Shown in pieces: positions 26,355 to 37,204 of a stretch of 59,332 bases of DNA; position 1 is the stretch's first letter, and the number at the start of each line of letters is the position of its first letter. Below the pieces are notes generated by a model. It did not search any database. It had not been told where the DNA came from and worked only from the letters and a program-made list of their open reading frames with translations. A program made the position numbers and the translations under genes. Origin of the DNA: Scytonema millei VB511283 (GTDB lineage: Bacteria; Cyanobacteriota; Cyanobacteriia; Cyanobacteriales; Chroococcidiopsidaceae); contig NZ_JTJC03000013.1 in the NCBI RefSeq assembly GCF_000817735.3, positions 1 to 59,332 of the forward strand. The letters are read 5' to 3'.

Positions 26355-29048
26355 ATGCCTGTCCTCCGCCAATACTTGCGCCACTGGATGCGTCCCCGCC
26401 GCACCAGCGCGATCGCCGAAGCTTGTTTAATTGGATTAGTTGCCGCTTTGTCTGCGGTATTGCTGAAAGCTGGTTCTGGCTGGTTTGGGGCAATGCGAGT
26501 CCATCAATCTAACCTATTTCCAGCCTGGATTTTGCTGCCATCTTTTGGTCTGACTTTTGGATATTTGTCTGGTTTGCTGGTGGAACGATTAGCCCCAGAA
26601 GCAAGCGGTAGCGGTATTCCTCACGTTAAGGCAGTACTTGCCAACGCTGCGACAGACATATCATGGCGGACTGCTGGTGTCAAGTTACTCGCTTCAACCT
26701 TAGCAATTGGTTCGGGGTTGACCGTAGGTAGGCAAGGACCAACCGTACATATAGGTGCAGCCTTAGCCGCCCAATTTAGCCGCTGGGTTCCCACATCTCC
26801 CGACCACCGCCGCCAGATGATTGCCGCAGGTGCAGGTGCGGGATTAGCTGCTGCTTTTAATGCCCCCATTACGGGGGTTTTGTTTGTGGTTGAAGAATTA
26901 CTCCGCGATTTGTCGAGTTTGACTTTGGGGACGGCGATCCTCGCTTCGTTCATCGGTGCCGTCGTGTCGCGGATTTTAGGTGGTCGCAGCCTAGATTTGA
27001 GTTTGGTATTGACTGCTCACTCAACCTCATTCTCGTTAATTGAACTGCCATTTTTCTTGTTACTGGGGATCTTGGCAGGGTTGCTAGGTTCTCTCTTTCA
27101 TCGTGGCATTATTGCTAGTTTAAAATTTTATCGCCAGTTACACATTAGCTTATCCCTACGGATTGCCTTAGCTGGCTTAATTTCCGGTATGGCGATCGCC
27201 CTTTTACCTCCTACCTTTCGCGATAATAGTGGTTTGAGGGAATTTCTGATTACTGGAGATGCCAGTTTAGAATTAGCTGCGATCGCCTTTGTCGCGCAGT
27301 TTAGCCTCACTTTAGTCGCTTTTGGTTCGGGAGCGCCAGGAGGATTATTCGCCCCGAGTCTGATTATTGGTTCAGCTTTGGGTTATGTGGTTGGTTTGAC
27401 CGAGTTTTATGTTTTAGGGATTGGTTCCCCGGCTACCTATGCCTTAGCAGGGATGGGGGCATTTTTTAGCGTCGTTTCTAAAGTCCCGATTACGGCGATC
27501 GCGATCGTGTTTGAGATGACCACCGATTTTAACTTAGTCTTACCGTTAATGATCGGCTCGGTAACGGCGTACCTAATTGCCGAACGGTTAGCACCTGGAT
27601 CGATCTACGATAAAATCTTGCAACTCAACGGGATTAACTTAGAATCAGCAGCTACACCCAAGGGCTTTCTTGCTGAGTTGACAGCAGAAGACGTGATGCA
27701 ACGCCGAGTAGAAACTTTAGGGGCGCAGATGACGCTGGATGAGGCTGTACAGGCGTTTTCTCGCTCCCACCATCGCGGCTTTCCCGTAGTTGATAATAGT
27801 AAGCTAGTTGGAATTATCACCCAAACCGATTTGGCAAAAACTCGCGATCGCTCCTTACCCGGGAATGCTCCAATTAGCGAGGTGATGACTCCCCAACCCG
27901 TCACCGTCAGTCCTCACGCGACTCTCGCCCATGTATTGTATTTACTCGATCGCTACCAACTCAGCCGCTTACCCGTAGTGGAAAATCGGCGAATGGTGGG
28001 AATTATTACCCGCGCCGATATTATCCGCGTTGAAGCCGACAAACTCAACGGCGAGACAGAACAGACGGGACCGCAGCCAGAACCATCTTACATAGTCTAT
28101 CAAACGCGATCGCCCAGTACTGGACGCGGCAGAATTTTAGTGCCGATCGCTAACCCTCAAACTGCGGAATCGTTGTTGCAAATGGCTGCGGCAATTGCCC
28201 GCGATCGCGATTACGAACTAGAGTGCATTCAAGTTATCCTCGTCTCTCGCCGTAGTTCCCCCGCTGAAACTTCCGTGCAGACTGGGAAAAGCCGCAAGTT
28301 ACTTCGTCAAGCCGAGGTGATAGCGAAAAAGCAAAAAATCCCCGTCCATACTCAAATTCGGGTAGCTCACGACACTGCTCAAGCAATATTAGAGACAATT
28401 AAAGAACAGCACATCGATATTTTGTTGATGGGATGGAAAGGTAACACCATCACCCCTGGGCGAATTTTTGGCAACGTTGTAGACACCCTGATCCGCCAAG
28501 CACCCTGCGATGTCGTATTGGTGAAATTACCGGAAGATAGGCAAGAGGCAAGAGGTGAAAAGCAAGAGGCTTTTTCCCAACTCCCTTCCCCGACTCCCGA
28601 CTCCCTAGTACGGGCGCACAGCAGTGCGCCCCTACCGACTCCCTCATTTAACCGTTGGCTAGTCCCGATGGCAGGTGGTCCCAATGCGAAAGCAGCAATT
28701 AAATTGTTACCTGCGCTAGCTTCTCTAGGAGAAGAACCAGAGATCCAACTGTGTCAGGTGTTTGAATCTAAAGAGGCAAAACCCGATTTAAGCGTATTAC
28801 AACAAGCAATTCGTTATTTAGTTAAATACCGACAATTATCAGGCAAAGTCACCGCAGTACCAGTTGTATCAAGTTCTGTTGCAGATGGTTTAATTAATTT
28901 GGTCAAGACTGAAGATTTTGATGTTGTGGTTTTGGGTGCCAGTCGAGAAGGGATGTTGCAGAATGCGATTAAAGGTAATATTCCGGCTCAAATTGCCAAT
29001 CGCGTCGATAGTACGGTGATTTTGGTGCGCGGTGAAATTGATAAGTAA
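26355..29048 (+). CDS. ClC-family chloride transporter with CBS pair and two universal-stress domains
   Basis: 897 residues. The membrane part (1-430) has the chloride selectivity motifs GSGIP (85-89) and GSGAPGGLFAPS (about 325-336). A pair of CBS domains (about 445-560) follows and may bind adenine nucleotides; two USP-like domains come next (about 595-715 and 765-895). In the GREGP motif the gating glutamate is replaced: the sequence reads GRQGP, with Gln127. The inner proton-path glutamate region EEL (180-182) is kept. The linker around residues 730-765 (GEKQEAF to SAPLPTPSF) is encoded by intergenic repeat DNA including a GGGCGCAC palindrome. Confidence 0.9.
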   Translation: MPVLRQYLRHWMRPRRTSAIAEACLIGLVAALSAVLLKAGSGWFGAMRVHQSNLFPAWILLPSFGLTFGYLSGLLVERLAPEASGSGIPHVKAVLANAATDISWRTAGVKLLASTLAIGSGLTVGRQGPTVHIGAALAAQFSRWVPTSPDHRRQMIAAGAGAGLAAAFNAPITGVLFVVEELLRDLSSLTLGTAILASFIGAVVSRILGGRSLDLSLVLTAHSTSFSLIELPFFLLLGILAGLLGSLFHRGIIASLKFYRQLHISLSLRIALAGLISGMAIALLPPTFRDNSGLREFLITGDASLELAAIAFVAQFSLTLVAFGSGAPGGLFAPSLIIGSALGYVVGLTEFYVLGIGSPATYALAGMGAFFSVVSKVPITAIAIVFEMTTDFNLVLPLMIGSVTAYLIAERLAPGSIYDKILQLNGINLESAATPKGFLAELTAEDVMQRRVETLGAQMTLDEAVQAFSRSHHRGFPVVDNSKLVGIITQTDLAKTRDRSLPGNAPISEVMTPQPVTVSPHATLAHVLYLLDRYQLSRLPVVENRRMVGIITRADIIRVEADKLNGETEQTGPQPEPSYIVYQTRSPSTGRGRILVPIANPQTAESLLQMAAAIARDRDYELECIQVILVSRRSSPAETSVQTGKSRKLLRQAEVIAKKQKIPVHTQIRVAHDTAQAILETIKEQHIDILLMGWKGNTITPGRIFGNVVDTLIRQAPCDVVLVKLPEDRQEARGEKQEAFSQLPSPTPDSLVRAHSSAPLPTPSFNRWLVPMAGGPNAKAAIKLLPALASLGEEPEIQLCQVFESKEAKPDLSVLQQAIRYLVKYRQLSGKVTAVPVVSSSVADGLINLVKTEDFDVVVLGASREGMLQNAIKGNIPAQIANRVDSTVILVRGEIDK
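28608..28634. repeat. GGGCGCAC palindrome inside the ClC gene
   Basis: A GTACGGGCGCACAGCAGTGC... palindrome flanked by GACTCCC units, read in frame as part of the linker between the two USP domains. Confidence 0.85.
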
Positions 29049-29097
29049 TTAGGTTGAATTTACCTTTAGGTTCATTCTTTGTGACTACGCCGGAGAA

Positions 29098-29135
29098 GAT
29101 CCCCCCAACCCCCCTTATTAAGGGGGGCTAAGAGG
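29098..29135. repeat. CCCCCC/GGGGGG hairpin repeat
   Basis: CCCCCCTTATTAAGGGGGG stem shortly after the ClC gene; it may act as its terminator. Confidence 0.7.
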
Positions 29136-29196
29136 GAGCGAATCTATAAGAAAATAAGTAGAATTGGGATTTTCAAATATTCATGTAAAAAGTTGA

Positions 29197-30159
29197 ATGG
29201 CAGGAAATTTTCAACACTTCAAAAAATTTACTCTTTCTCATACTTGGGAGACAACATGGTGTATCGCTTCAATGGCTCTCAGTCCTGATGGAACAATTTT
29301 AGTTTATAGCGAATTTGATGATTGGACTTTTAAAGATTCAGGTTTTGATGTATTTGATTTGACAATAGGACAGCAAGTTTGCTACTTCGATACTGGTAGA
29401 ATTCGTGGTTATGGTAGAAGTTTTGCCCTTAGCCCAAACGGAAGAAAAATTGTTTGGAGAAGCGGTAATACAATTACAGTGGGAGATTTGACGATAGGAA
29501 AGGGAATTCGCACATTTCAAGACAGCGCTGGTTCGATCGCCGTTAGTCCTGACGGAAAAAGTATTATTTGTTTTTCACCCGAAATTGCTAAGATGTTCGA
29601 TGTAGAGACGGGATAAACAATATCTGTTATTACATCTCCTTCAGAAGCAGAAAAGTTTATTACTACTAGCTCAGATGGAAAAATTATTATCAGTCAGTTA
29701 GATAATGCGATCGCCTTGTGGGATTTGCGATCGGGTCAGCAAATTTGCCATTTCACAATTACACTGCGAGATTTAAAAACAGGCAAAGAACTTCGGAGTT
29801 TTAAAGCTCTCACAAAGCCAGTTAAATTCCTAACACTTAGTTCTGATAAGCAGACTCTTATTACTATTAATTCTAACGATACAATTACGCATTGGGACAT
29901 CAAAACGAGAAAAGAAACTCATACTTTTGAATGGCGCTGTAATCTACTGAAGGCTATAAGCACCGACAGCACAATAATGATTACTTCCAGCAAAGATGGA
30001 ATTATTATCAGGGATTTATCTAGTGGAAAGAAACTAAACTTTCTCCCAAAAGATGAGGTAGAGTCTCTAATTATCAGTGCTAACAATCAAACGATCGCCT
30101 ATAATAAATTTCGCGGCGGATATGGCGGTTATTTTGTCAAAGTTTGGCAAGCACTTTAG
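29197..30159 (+). pseudogene. WD40-repeat protein gene interrupted by one stop codon
   Basis: Reads as one frame of about 320 codons with WD40-type repeats (MALSPDGTILVYS, FALSPNGRKIVWRSG, IAVSPDGKSIICFS, SSDGKIIISQLD and others). A TAA stop at 29614-29616 splits it, and the frame continues unchanged to 30159. The context ETG-stop-TI suggests that CAA (Gln) mutated to TAA. The join CHFTITLRDLKTG near 29750 may also mark a small loss of one repeat. It was probably a cytoplasmic scaffold protein. Without reads I cannot exclude a sequencing error or readthrough. Confidence 0.75.
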
Positions 30160-30205
30160 AGGTATTGAGCTGACTTTTATGAAGTAGAATTCTACATCTG
30201 TAAAA

Positions 30206-30463
30206 TCATAAAACTGTAGAATGCTCTGTAGCAGCTAATTCGGATTCGCTTTGATTTAAAGACCAACGAAATTCATAATCTACATGAGCTTGCTGACAAC
30301 TAGCTTCCAGTTGCTTTTGTTGAGCCGCAGCTTTACGTAAAGAAATAATCAATTGTTGCACTTGCTCTGACAACAGAGGATCTTGCCTAACAATAGGTAA
30401 TGTTTGTTGCTCTAATAACTGCAATACGGCTTCGTAGTGAATTGGAGAAGGGAGGGGAATCAT
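30206..30463 (-). CDS. Small conserved cyanobacterial protein (DUF5340-like)
   Basis: 85 residues, helical and Gln-rich (EAVLQLLEQQTLPIVRQDPLLSEQVQQLI). It resembles a small cyanobacterial family that I remember as DUF5340. No function is known. It starts at 30463 within a repeat-flanked gap and is convergent with the WD40 pseudogene. Confidence 0.6.
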   Translation of the reverse strand: MIPLPSPIHYEAVLQLLEQQTLPIVRQDPLLSEQVQQLIISLRKAAAQQKQLEASCQQAHVDYEFRWSLNQSESELAATEHSTVL

Positions 30464-30667
30464 AAGTTAACTTGTAAGTCGTAAGTCGTAAGTCGTAATT
30501 GGGAAGAGCAAGGAAAGGAAAAGTTCTTCTCTTACTTGCCTTATCTTTCCCATTTTCTCCTCACTAATCAAAGGTTAAAAGTTAAAAGTTAAAAGTCAAA
30601 ACTGAGGAGTCAGAATTTATGACCGATCGCTCACTACACCCCACACCCCACACCCTTTCTGCACTAC
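30464..30667. repeat. Low-complexity repeats (GTAAGTC, AAAAGTTA units)
   Basis: Short tandem GTAAGTC and AAAGTTA units and a CCCCACACCCCACACC stretch fill the space between the small protein gene and trpC. Confidence 0.75.
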
Positions 30668-31549
30668 TCACTCTATTAAAGAAGCGATCGCGGTTCCTGG
30701 TTCTGGCTGCTTGACTAAAGACTCGCCAACTAGCACTGCTGCTGCACCTGCTTGGGTGACTACAGCTACATCGGCTGGCGCGTGAATTCCCGACTCGCTG
30801 ACAACTAAAATATCTCGTTGTTTCAATTGTGGCTGACGTGCGGTTAATAGGTGACTAGTTGTTTGCAAATCGACAGAAAAGTTTTCTAGATTGCGATTGT
30901 TAATCCCTACTAAAGTTACGCCATCCAAAGCCAAAACGCGATCGAGTTCTTCTAGAGTATGGACTTCAATTAAAGCGGCTAACTTCAAAGCTTTAGCAAT
31001 TTTGATGAAATATTGTAAATCGCGATCGCTCAGAATTGCAGCAATCAACAACACCGCATCAGCACCCCGTAGCCGTGCTAGATACATTTGGTAAGGATAG
31101 ATAATAAAATCCTTACACAACAAAGGCACATCCACCGCAGCGCGAATCTGTTCTAAGTAATCAAAACTGCCTTGAAAGAACTTGCTATCTGTAAGTACCG
31201 AAATACAACTTGCGCCACCTGCTTGATAAGAAAGCGCGATCGCAACTGGATCGAAATCTTCGCGCAATACGCCTTTACTCGGAGAAGCTTTTTTCACCTC
31301 AGCAATCACAGATGGAGAAGTCTTGCCTTGACGCAAAGCAGCGACAAAATCGCGGCTAGCAGGTAACGAAAGAGCTTGTTTTTGTAACTCTACTAGCGGT
31401 AGTTTCTCCCGCATTCGATCGACTTCAATCTCTTTATGCCACACAATTTCTTCTAAAATATGCTGCGGCTTTGCACCAGGCACTGATACCTGATAACTCA
31501 AATAACTGATATCAATAGACGGATTTGGCGGACGACGGCGGATTTGCAT
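30668..31549 (-). CDS. trpC: Indole-3-glycerol-phosphate synthase
   Basis: 293 residues forming a TIM barrel. It converts CdRP to indole-3-glycerol phosphate in tryptophan synthesis. Motifs: [11 protein letters not shown] at the start, [14 protein letters not shown] with the substrate-binding Lys, [11 protein letters not shown] with the catalytic Lys, and [12 protein letters not shown] and VSESGI further on. The N-terminal ~30 residues ([19 protein letters not shown]) form the extension usual in cyanobacterial TrpC. The gene is 89 bases downstream of lpd on the same strand. Confidence 0.95.
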   Translation of the reverse strand: MQIRRRPPNPSIDISYLSYQVSVPGAKPQHILEEIVWHKEIEVDRMREKLPLVELQKQALSLPASRDFVAALRQGKTSPSVIAEVKKASPSKGVLREDFDPVAIALSYQAGGASCISVLTDSKFFQGSFDYLEQIRAAVDVPLLCKDFIIYPYQMYLARLRGADAVLLIAAILSDRDLQYFIKIAKALKLAALIEVHTLEELDRVLALDGVTLVGINNRNLENFSVDLQTTSHLLTARQPQLKQRDILVVSESGIHAPADVAVVTQAGAAAVLVGESLVKQPEPGTAIASLIE

Positions 31550-31638
31550 TAGTAGGGAGTAGGGAGTAGGGAGTGGTGACTAGTGGCTAGTGGCTGGTGG
31601 CTAGCCCTCACAAATGACAAATGACAAATGACGAATAA

Positions 31639-33069
31639 CTAAGCATGAACTGCCCGTTTATATGCTTCATCCAAGACTTCAGAAAGGGTAGGATGGGCGT
31701 GAACGAGGAAGGCGAGGGAATGAACTGATTGACGATTGGCGATCGCAGCTGAGGCTTCGTGGATTAAGTCGGAGGCGTGGGAACCGATGATGTGGACTCC
31801 CAAGACTTCCCCTGTATCTTGACGGTAGACGACTTTGGCAATTCCGTCTGCATCGCCGTCTGCTAGCGCCTTGGAGTTGCCTTTAAAGTAAGTTCTGGCG
31901 GTTTTGATGGTAAATCCTTCCGCTTCTCCTAATTCCTTCGCAGCCGTTTCTGTCAACCCAACATAGCTAATTTCGGGGTGGGTGAAGGCAGCGGCGGGAA
32001 TGCTGCGATAATCAATTTGACGCTGGCGATCGCAAATATTTTCGACTGCGACAATTCCTTGCGCGGATGCTGCATGAGCTAACATCATTTTCCCTGTAGC
32101 GTCGCCAATTGCCCACAGGTGAGGTACGGGTTCGCCGCCAGATAACACAGCCATGCTGTCATTGACGGGAATATAACCACGACGATCGAGTTCTGCGCCT
32201 ACAGATTCTAAACCCAAATCCTTTGTAGCGGGAATGCGTCCGGTGGCAACTAAGCAGCCGTCTACTTCCAGCGTATCGACATATTCTTTCGTTTTAAAAT
32301 TTGCCAGTTCGATGACAACTGGAGAACCAGGAATAACTTTCTTGGCGTAAATGCCGACATAAGTTTCAATGTCGCGGGGAGTAATTAAAACTCGTTCGGC
32401 AATTTTAGCAATATCGCGATCGAACCCTGGCATTAATTGGTCTAGGGCTTCAATCATGGTAATTTCGCAGCCTAAAGCTGAGTAAACATCGGAGAATTCT
32501 AAGCCGATGTAGCCGCTACCAATGATGGCTACCCATTGAGGTAAGGATTCTAATTTAACTGCTTGGTCGCTGGTAAATACAGTCTTGCCGTCAATTTCAA
32601 TTCCTGGGGGAACGAAAGGTACGGAACCAGGAGCGAGGATAATATCTTTAGCGGTAATCGTTTTGTCGCCGCTATCGCTAGTCACCGTGACTTTCTGCTG
32701 TCCCGCAACTTTTCCCCTACCGCGAATCGTGTCAACTCCTACACGCTTGAGGCTATTTGTCAAGTCACCTTGCAGCTTACTGACCAAATTTAAAGCATGA
32801 TTGGCGATCGCCTGACGGTCGAACCCAACATTTTCTACCTGAATACCTAGTGCTTTCAAATGGTGTGCATCGCGCAATTCCCGCACTCGTCCCGATGCTG
32901 CCAACAGTGCTTTAGAGGGAATGCAACCGCGATTGACACAGGTTCCGCCCATATCAGCTGCTTCAATAATCGCTGTCTTTAAGCCACAGCTGACGGCATG
33001 TAAGGCAGCTCCATGTCCGCCTACCCCAGCGCCAATAATGACTAAATCGTAATCGAATCCCTGACTCAC
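31639..33069 (-). CDS. lpd: Dihydrolipoyl dehydrogenase
   Basis: 476 residues, the E3 flavoprotein that reoxidises dihydrolipoamide of 2-oxoacid dehydrogenases and glycine cleavage. The FAD fold is [12 protein letters not shown], and the redox disulfide is Cys44/Cys49 in [14 protein letters not shown] second nucleotide fold ([12 protein letters not shown]) follows, and the C-terminal HAHPTLSE provides the active-site His-Glu pair. Full length. Confidence 0.95.
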   Translation of the reverse strand: MSQGFDYDLVIIGAGVGGHGAALHAVSCGLKTAIIEAADMGGTCVNRGCIPSKALLAASGRVRELRDAHHLKALGIQVENVGFDRQAIANHALNLVSKLQGDLTNSLKRVGVDTIRGRGKVAGQQKVTVTSDSGDKTITAKDIILAPGSVPFVPPGIEIDGKTVFTSDQAVKLESLPQWVAIIGSGYIGLEFSDVYSALGCEITMIEALDQLMPGFDRDIAKIAERVLITPRDIETYVGIYAKKVIPGSPVVIELANFKTKEYVDTLEVDGCLVATGRIPATKDLGLESVGAELDRRGYIPVNDSMAVLSGGEPVPHLWAIGDATGKMMLAHAASAQGIVAVENICDRQRQIDYRSIPAAAFTHPEISYVGLTETAAKELGEAEGFTIKTARTYFKGNSKALADGDADGIAKVVYRQDTGEVLGVHIIGSHASDLIHEASAAIANRQSVHSLAFLVHAHPTLSEVLDEAYKRAVHA

Positions 33070-33143
33070 TGAAGTCTCCTCGTGCTTGTTGCTTTTCTTA
33101 TTCTCTGATTGAGATAGGTTTTAGTGCAAGTTTCTCCTGAAGG

Positions 33144-33365
33144 CGGGAGTAGGGAGTAGTGAAGAAAGGGTGTGGGGTGTGGGGTGTGGGGTGTAGGGAA
33201 GTTTTGAATTTTGAATGCGTGAATTTTGAATGCGTGAATTTTGAATGCGTGAATTGTTTTGCTCCCTCAGCTCCCTCAGCTCCCTCAGCCCTCTTCTCTC
33301 CCTCAGCTCCCGATCGCTCCCTCAGCTCCCGATCGCTCCCGATCGCTCCCTCAGTTCTCTTGTCT
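33144..33365. repeat. Low-complexity repeats between lpd and the regulator
   Basis: GGGTGTGGGGTGT, three copies of a GAATTTTGAATGCGT unit, then many CTCCCTCAG and CTCCCGATCG units. No gene is present. The regulator promoter must lie between 33366 and 33519. Confidence 0.85.
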
Positions 33366-33519
33366 GCCTTGTCTTTCTTTAGCCCCTTCTTCGGATTTGC
33401 TTAAGCGATCGGCGAAATGCATAATACTACAATGTCCTATTAAGAATTTTTCTTATTTGTTAGATACCGAGCGTGAGAAATGTCTGTGGCATTTCGAGCA
33501 ACACTGAAACATCTGGGTA

Positions 33520-34554
33520 TTGAGATATTCGGGCATGGGGATAATGGAGTCACTGACTGAAGTAGAATTTGACGAATGGTGTCATGAAACTCTGGTAAAA
33601 GAGGAAACTTACTGCGATCGCCATGGATTCGATGTCATTTCCAGGCGACAACATGGCTTTGGCGAACATTACACTCGATTGGTGGAATTCCACTCTGGAC
33701 TGGAACTAGAAATTTGGGAAGGCAACTTTTACCACGATGAGAGCGTATTGGGGCAACATGATGAGTTGATGCCTTTGGTGTCGAAGTTTTATCTGTCGGG
33801 CAATCATCACGTTCTTACCCCAGGAATTAAAGAGATTTCAGACGATTATGTTGAAAGCGGCGGACAGCATTATCTATTGTATTTACCTGACATCAATGAA
33901 ATCGAACAGTGGTCGGCAGGCGATCGCGTTAAACAGATCCGCATACAATTTCCGCTTGATTGGTTGCAAGTCTATTGCAAAGAGCTAGATTCATTACCAA
34001 TACCACTGCGATCGCTCCTCGATCGACCTAATCCACCGCGATTTCATCGATCGGGTGGAGGTATAACACCTACCATGTTACGGGTATTAAAACAAATTGA
34101 CGATGCTCCATATTCGGGTGCGATCGAACGAATCTATCTTGAAAGCAAAGTTTTAGAATTGCTAGCGTTGCAATTCAATCAGTTGGCAGAAAACGAACGA
34201 GCTATCCATCCTCTCAGTAGTCTCAAACCCGTCGAAATCGATCGCGTTTATCAAGCACGAGATATTTTGATCGGACACCTCGACAATCCCCCATCCCTAC
34301 TAGACTTAGCAAGAATGGTAGGGTTGGGCGATCGCAAGCTCAGACGCGGCTTCCGAGAAATCTTTGGCATTACCGTATTCGGCTACCTGCACGACTATCG
34401 CATGGAACAGGCACGATTGCTACTGTGTGTCAATAAAATGCGGGTAGCAGATGCAGCGCAGACGGTCGGATATTCTCATTGAGAACACTTCATTGCCTCG
34501 TTCAAGCGCAAGTTTGGTATTACCCCTAAAGAATGCCAGATGGGAAAAAAGTAG
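33520..34554 (+). pseudogene. PchR-like AraC-family regulator, truncated by a nonsense codon
   Basis: AraC regulators of this type sense siderophores or iron starvation and activate adjacent receptor genes. The N-terminal sensor part is followed by a DNA-binding domain. Its first HTH is intact (LGDRKLRRGFREIFG); the second is cut at GYSH by a TGA at 34480-34482. The same frame continues to 34554 with EHFIASFKRKFGITPKECQ, the conserved end of the domain, so a single substitution explains the loss. The start is uncertain: ATG at 33535 or 33544. It lies directly upstream of the receptor pseudogene. Confidence 0.82.
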
Positions 34555-34681
34555 TTGCGAATTCTATTCGTCGGATGCTTTGAGGAACTTCAGCTAAGTG
34601 CCGCTTTTGGGATAAAAAATTGCCGTTCTACTGATATGGACATGGGATTCGAGATTCCGTAGGCTAATGCTACGACATTAC

Positions 34682-34696
34682 TGAGAATCATTTTTT
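34682..34696 (+). promoter_or_regulatory. Possible Fur box before the receptor
   Basis: TGAGAATCATTTTTT matches about 11 of 15 positions of the 7-1-7 Fur consensus TGATAATnATTATCA and sits 15 bases before the receptor start. The match was judged by eye in AT-rich DNA, so it is weak. Confidence 0.4.
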
Positions 34697-34711
34697 ATTG
34701 GTGTGAGTGAG

Positions 34712-36950
34712 ATGAAGGCACTGTGTTCCTGTTTATTGGGTTTTCAACTACTTAATTTAAGAGTTTTGGCAACAACTCTGGTATTACTTGTTGCACCGCC
34801 AGCTTTGGCAGAAGCGGTTAACGTCGTCGAATCTAGAGATGATTACCCTCCAGCTTCGCTGTCCCTACAGGGGGGTGCTTTGATGGCACAACAAACTAGC
34901 TCCCAAGTGACTGCGGTGCAACTGCAACAAACAGATAAAGGACTGGAAGTTATTTTAGAAACACCAGATGGAAAGTCATTGCAAGTCTTTCCTAGTAGCT
35001 TTGGCAAAACCTTTGTCGCCAATATTCCCAACGCTCAACTAGCAGAAGGTAAAACTTTTCGCCAGGAAAATCCCAGCTCGGGAATTGCATCTATTGCCGT
35101 GACTCAGCAGGGGACGAATAGTATTCGAGTCACGGTGACGGGAACCAGAGATTTACCCAAGGTGGACGTGGGAAGAGGCGATGCGGCGGGCTTCGCCAAT
35201 GCTCTGTTACCCTAACTCTAACACCTGCGATCGCACCTACAGCACAACAACCCGCACTTACACCACCTACAACTGAAACAGAAACAGCACCAGAATCAAC
35301 ACTGCAAGAAGACAAATTTCCCCCTACACAAGGACAACCCGAACAACCAGTGGTAACGTCACCAGGAGATGAAGAACAAGAAATCGTGGTGACAGGCGAA
35401 CAAGAAGGATATAGCGTTCCAGATGCTTCGACTGCGACTAGAACCGATACCCCCTTGCGCGACATTCCCCAATCGACTCAGGTTGTACCGCGTCAGGTGA
35501 TTGAAGATCGGCAAATTACCAGAATTTCAGATGCAGTACGAAATGTGTCAGGTGTCACCGTCCAAAGAGAGTATGGTGATTATTCAGATGCCTATAACAT
35601 TCGCGGATTTACGACTTATGACACCCTCAGAAATGGGTTTCAAGGATTTTCTACTATCGTTCCATCTAACAATATCGAACGAGTCGAAGTATTAAAGGGA
35701 CCAGCTTCCATCTTGTACGGTCAGTTTGAACCAGGTGGAGTAGTTCACTACATTACCAAACAACCCCTGAGCGAACCCTACTATGCAGCTGAATTTACTG
35801 CTGGCAGTTATGACTATTACAGCCCTTCAATCGATTTTTCTGGTTCATTAACGGGGGATCGAAAGCTTCTATATCGCTTAAATACTGCTTACACTAGTTC
35901 TGACAGTTTTGTTGACTTTGTGGAGCGAGATGTATTTTCGATTTCCCCCACTTTGACCTACAGATTTAGCGATGCCACGACACTAGCATTAAGCTATGAT
36001 TATATTCAATCGGATGGTGTTCATTATGATGGTTTCGCCCCCGATCCGCGATTTTTTCAGGCTCCTATCAATCGATTCACAGGGGAACCTGATGGTAATG
36101 ACGATGAGACAGAAAGACACGAAATTAATTTAACATTCTTACATCGCTTTAACGACAATTTAGAGTTTCGCAGTAATTTCGCTGTCTCAATCGATCGCTC
36201 TAACAACTCTATTTTTCGACCGAGGGGACTTGAGGATGATGGTCGTACTGTAATTCGGTCTTACGAGCGCAATCTTTTTAATGACAATGACATCTACACT
36301 TTGCAAAATAACCTAATTGCAAAATTCAATACAGGAGCGATCGCGCCTCAGCTTTTACTAGGCTTTGATTGGTCAGAGGATACCCAAGAAAATGTGAATT
36401 TGTTTCTTGATGACGGAGAAGTTGCATCGCTCGATTTATTCGATCCTATTTATGGTACGCCAATTCCAACTCAACTCAATGGCACTGACGCTGAGTTTGA
36501 AAGTAGAATAGAAACCCATGCTATTTATCTACAAGACCAATTAACTTTACTACCAAATCTGAAACTCTTAGTCGGTGGCAGATATGATTTTGTTGATAAC
36601 CGCACAATTACTCAATCTTATAGAGGCGAAAATATCCTTTCCACCGACGACATCACTGATGAATCATTTTATGATGAAGCATTTTCACCCCGTATCGGCA
36701 TAGTTTATCAACCCATCGAACCGATTTCGCTTTATGCTAGCTACAGTCGTTCTTTTGCGCCAAATAACGCTCGGACAGCCAGCGGCACACCCATAGAGCA
36801 GATGCATCCATTTTCTACCGCCATGACAACTGGCGGGTAGGACTGAACTTCAAAAATCTATTTGACAAAAAATATTATGAATCCCAAGGTGACTGGATAC
36901 GTTCTGGTGCGCCTTTTACTGTCTTGGGAACGGTTTCAGTAGAGTTTTAA
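34712..36950 (+). pseudogene. TonB-dependent siderophore receptor with frameshift and internal deletion
   Basis: The N-terminus has a signal peptide and an AMIN domain up to about 35215. A frameshift follows there: the next frame continues as LTLTPAIAPTAQQ into the plug (GYSVPDASTATRTDTPLRDIPQ, with the plug motif VLKGPASILYGQ) and the early barrel, ending near 36780. The usual last third of the barrel is missing. The end reappears in a different frame from about 36827 (DNWRVGLNFKNLFDKKYYES...VLGTVSVEF) and stops at 36950. Two independent lesions make it non-functional. It sits behind the broken PchR-like regulator and next to a siderophore-like NRPS operon. Confidence 0.87.
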
Positions 36951-37055
36951 ATCCTTTGGCTTAATCTCAGATGAGATCCTAACCTTTTTAATCCTTCTAT
37001 GAGGAGAGCGATTTTTTTCGGGGGAGATGGACTGGCAATGCGGTAAGATGACCCA

Positions 37056-37204
37056 ATGTCAGATTCTGAGCAACTTGCCATCTACCAACTTCAGATTGTT
37101 ATCCTGGGCATCAGTCCCATGATTTGGCGTAGGGTAAAGATCCGCAGTGACAGCACAATCGCCGATTTGCGTTACATTATCCAGATAGCAATGGGATTGT
37201 ATAC
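37056..37204 (+). pseudogene. N-terminal remnant of a plasmid pRiA4b ORF-3-like protein
   Basis: The segment IYQLQIVILGISPMIWRRVKI followed by STIADLRYIIQIAMG is the conserved opening of the pRiA4b ORF-3 family, which often accompanies mobile elements. After about 50 residues it breaks off into the ISKra4-like sequence, so it is a fragment. Confidence 0.7.

Noticed and set aside
34480-34482. TGA in the AraC gene read as selenocysteine
   Set aside because: No selenocysteine insertion hairpin is apparent and the site is in a DNA-binding helix, where selenium has no known role. A nonsense mutation is simpler.
35130-35465. Minus-strand ORF rich in Cys, Gly and Ser within the receptor region
   Set aside because: It is antisense to the receptor pseudogene, with composition explained by the complementary codons.
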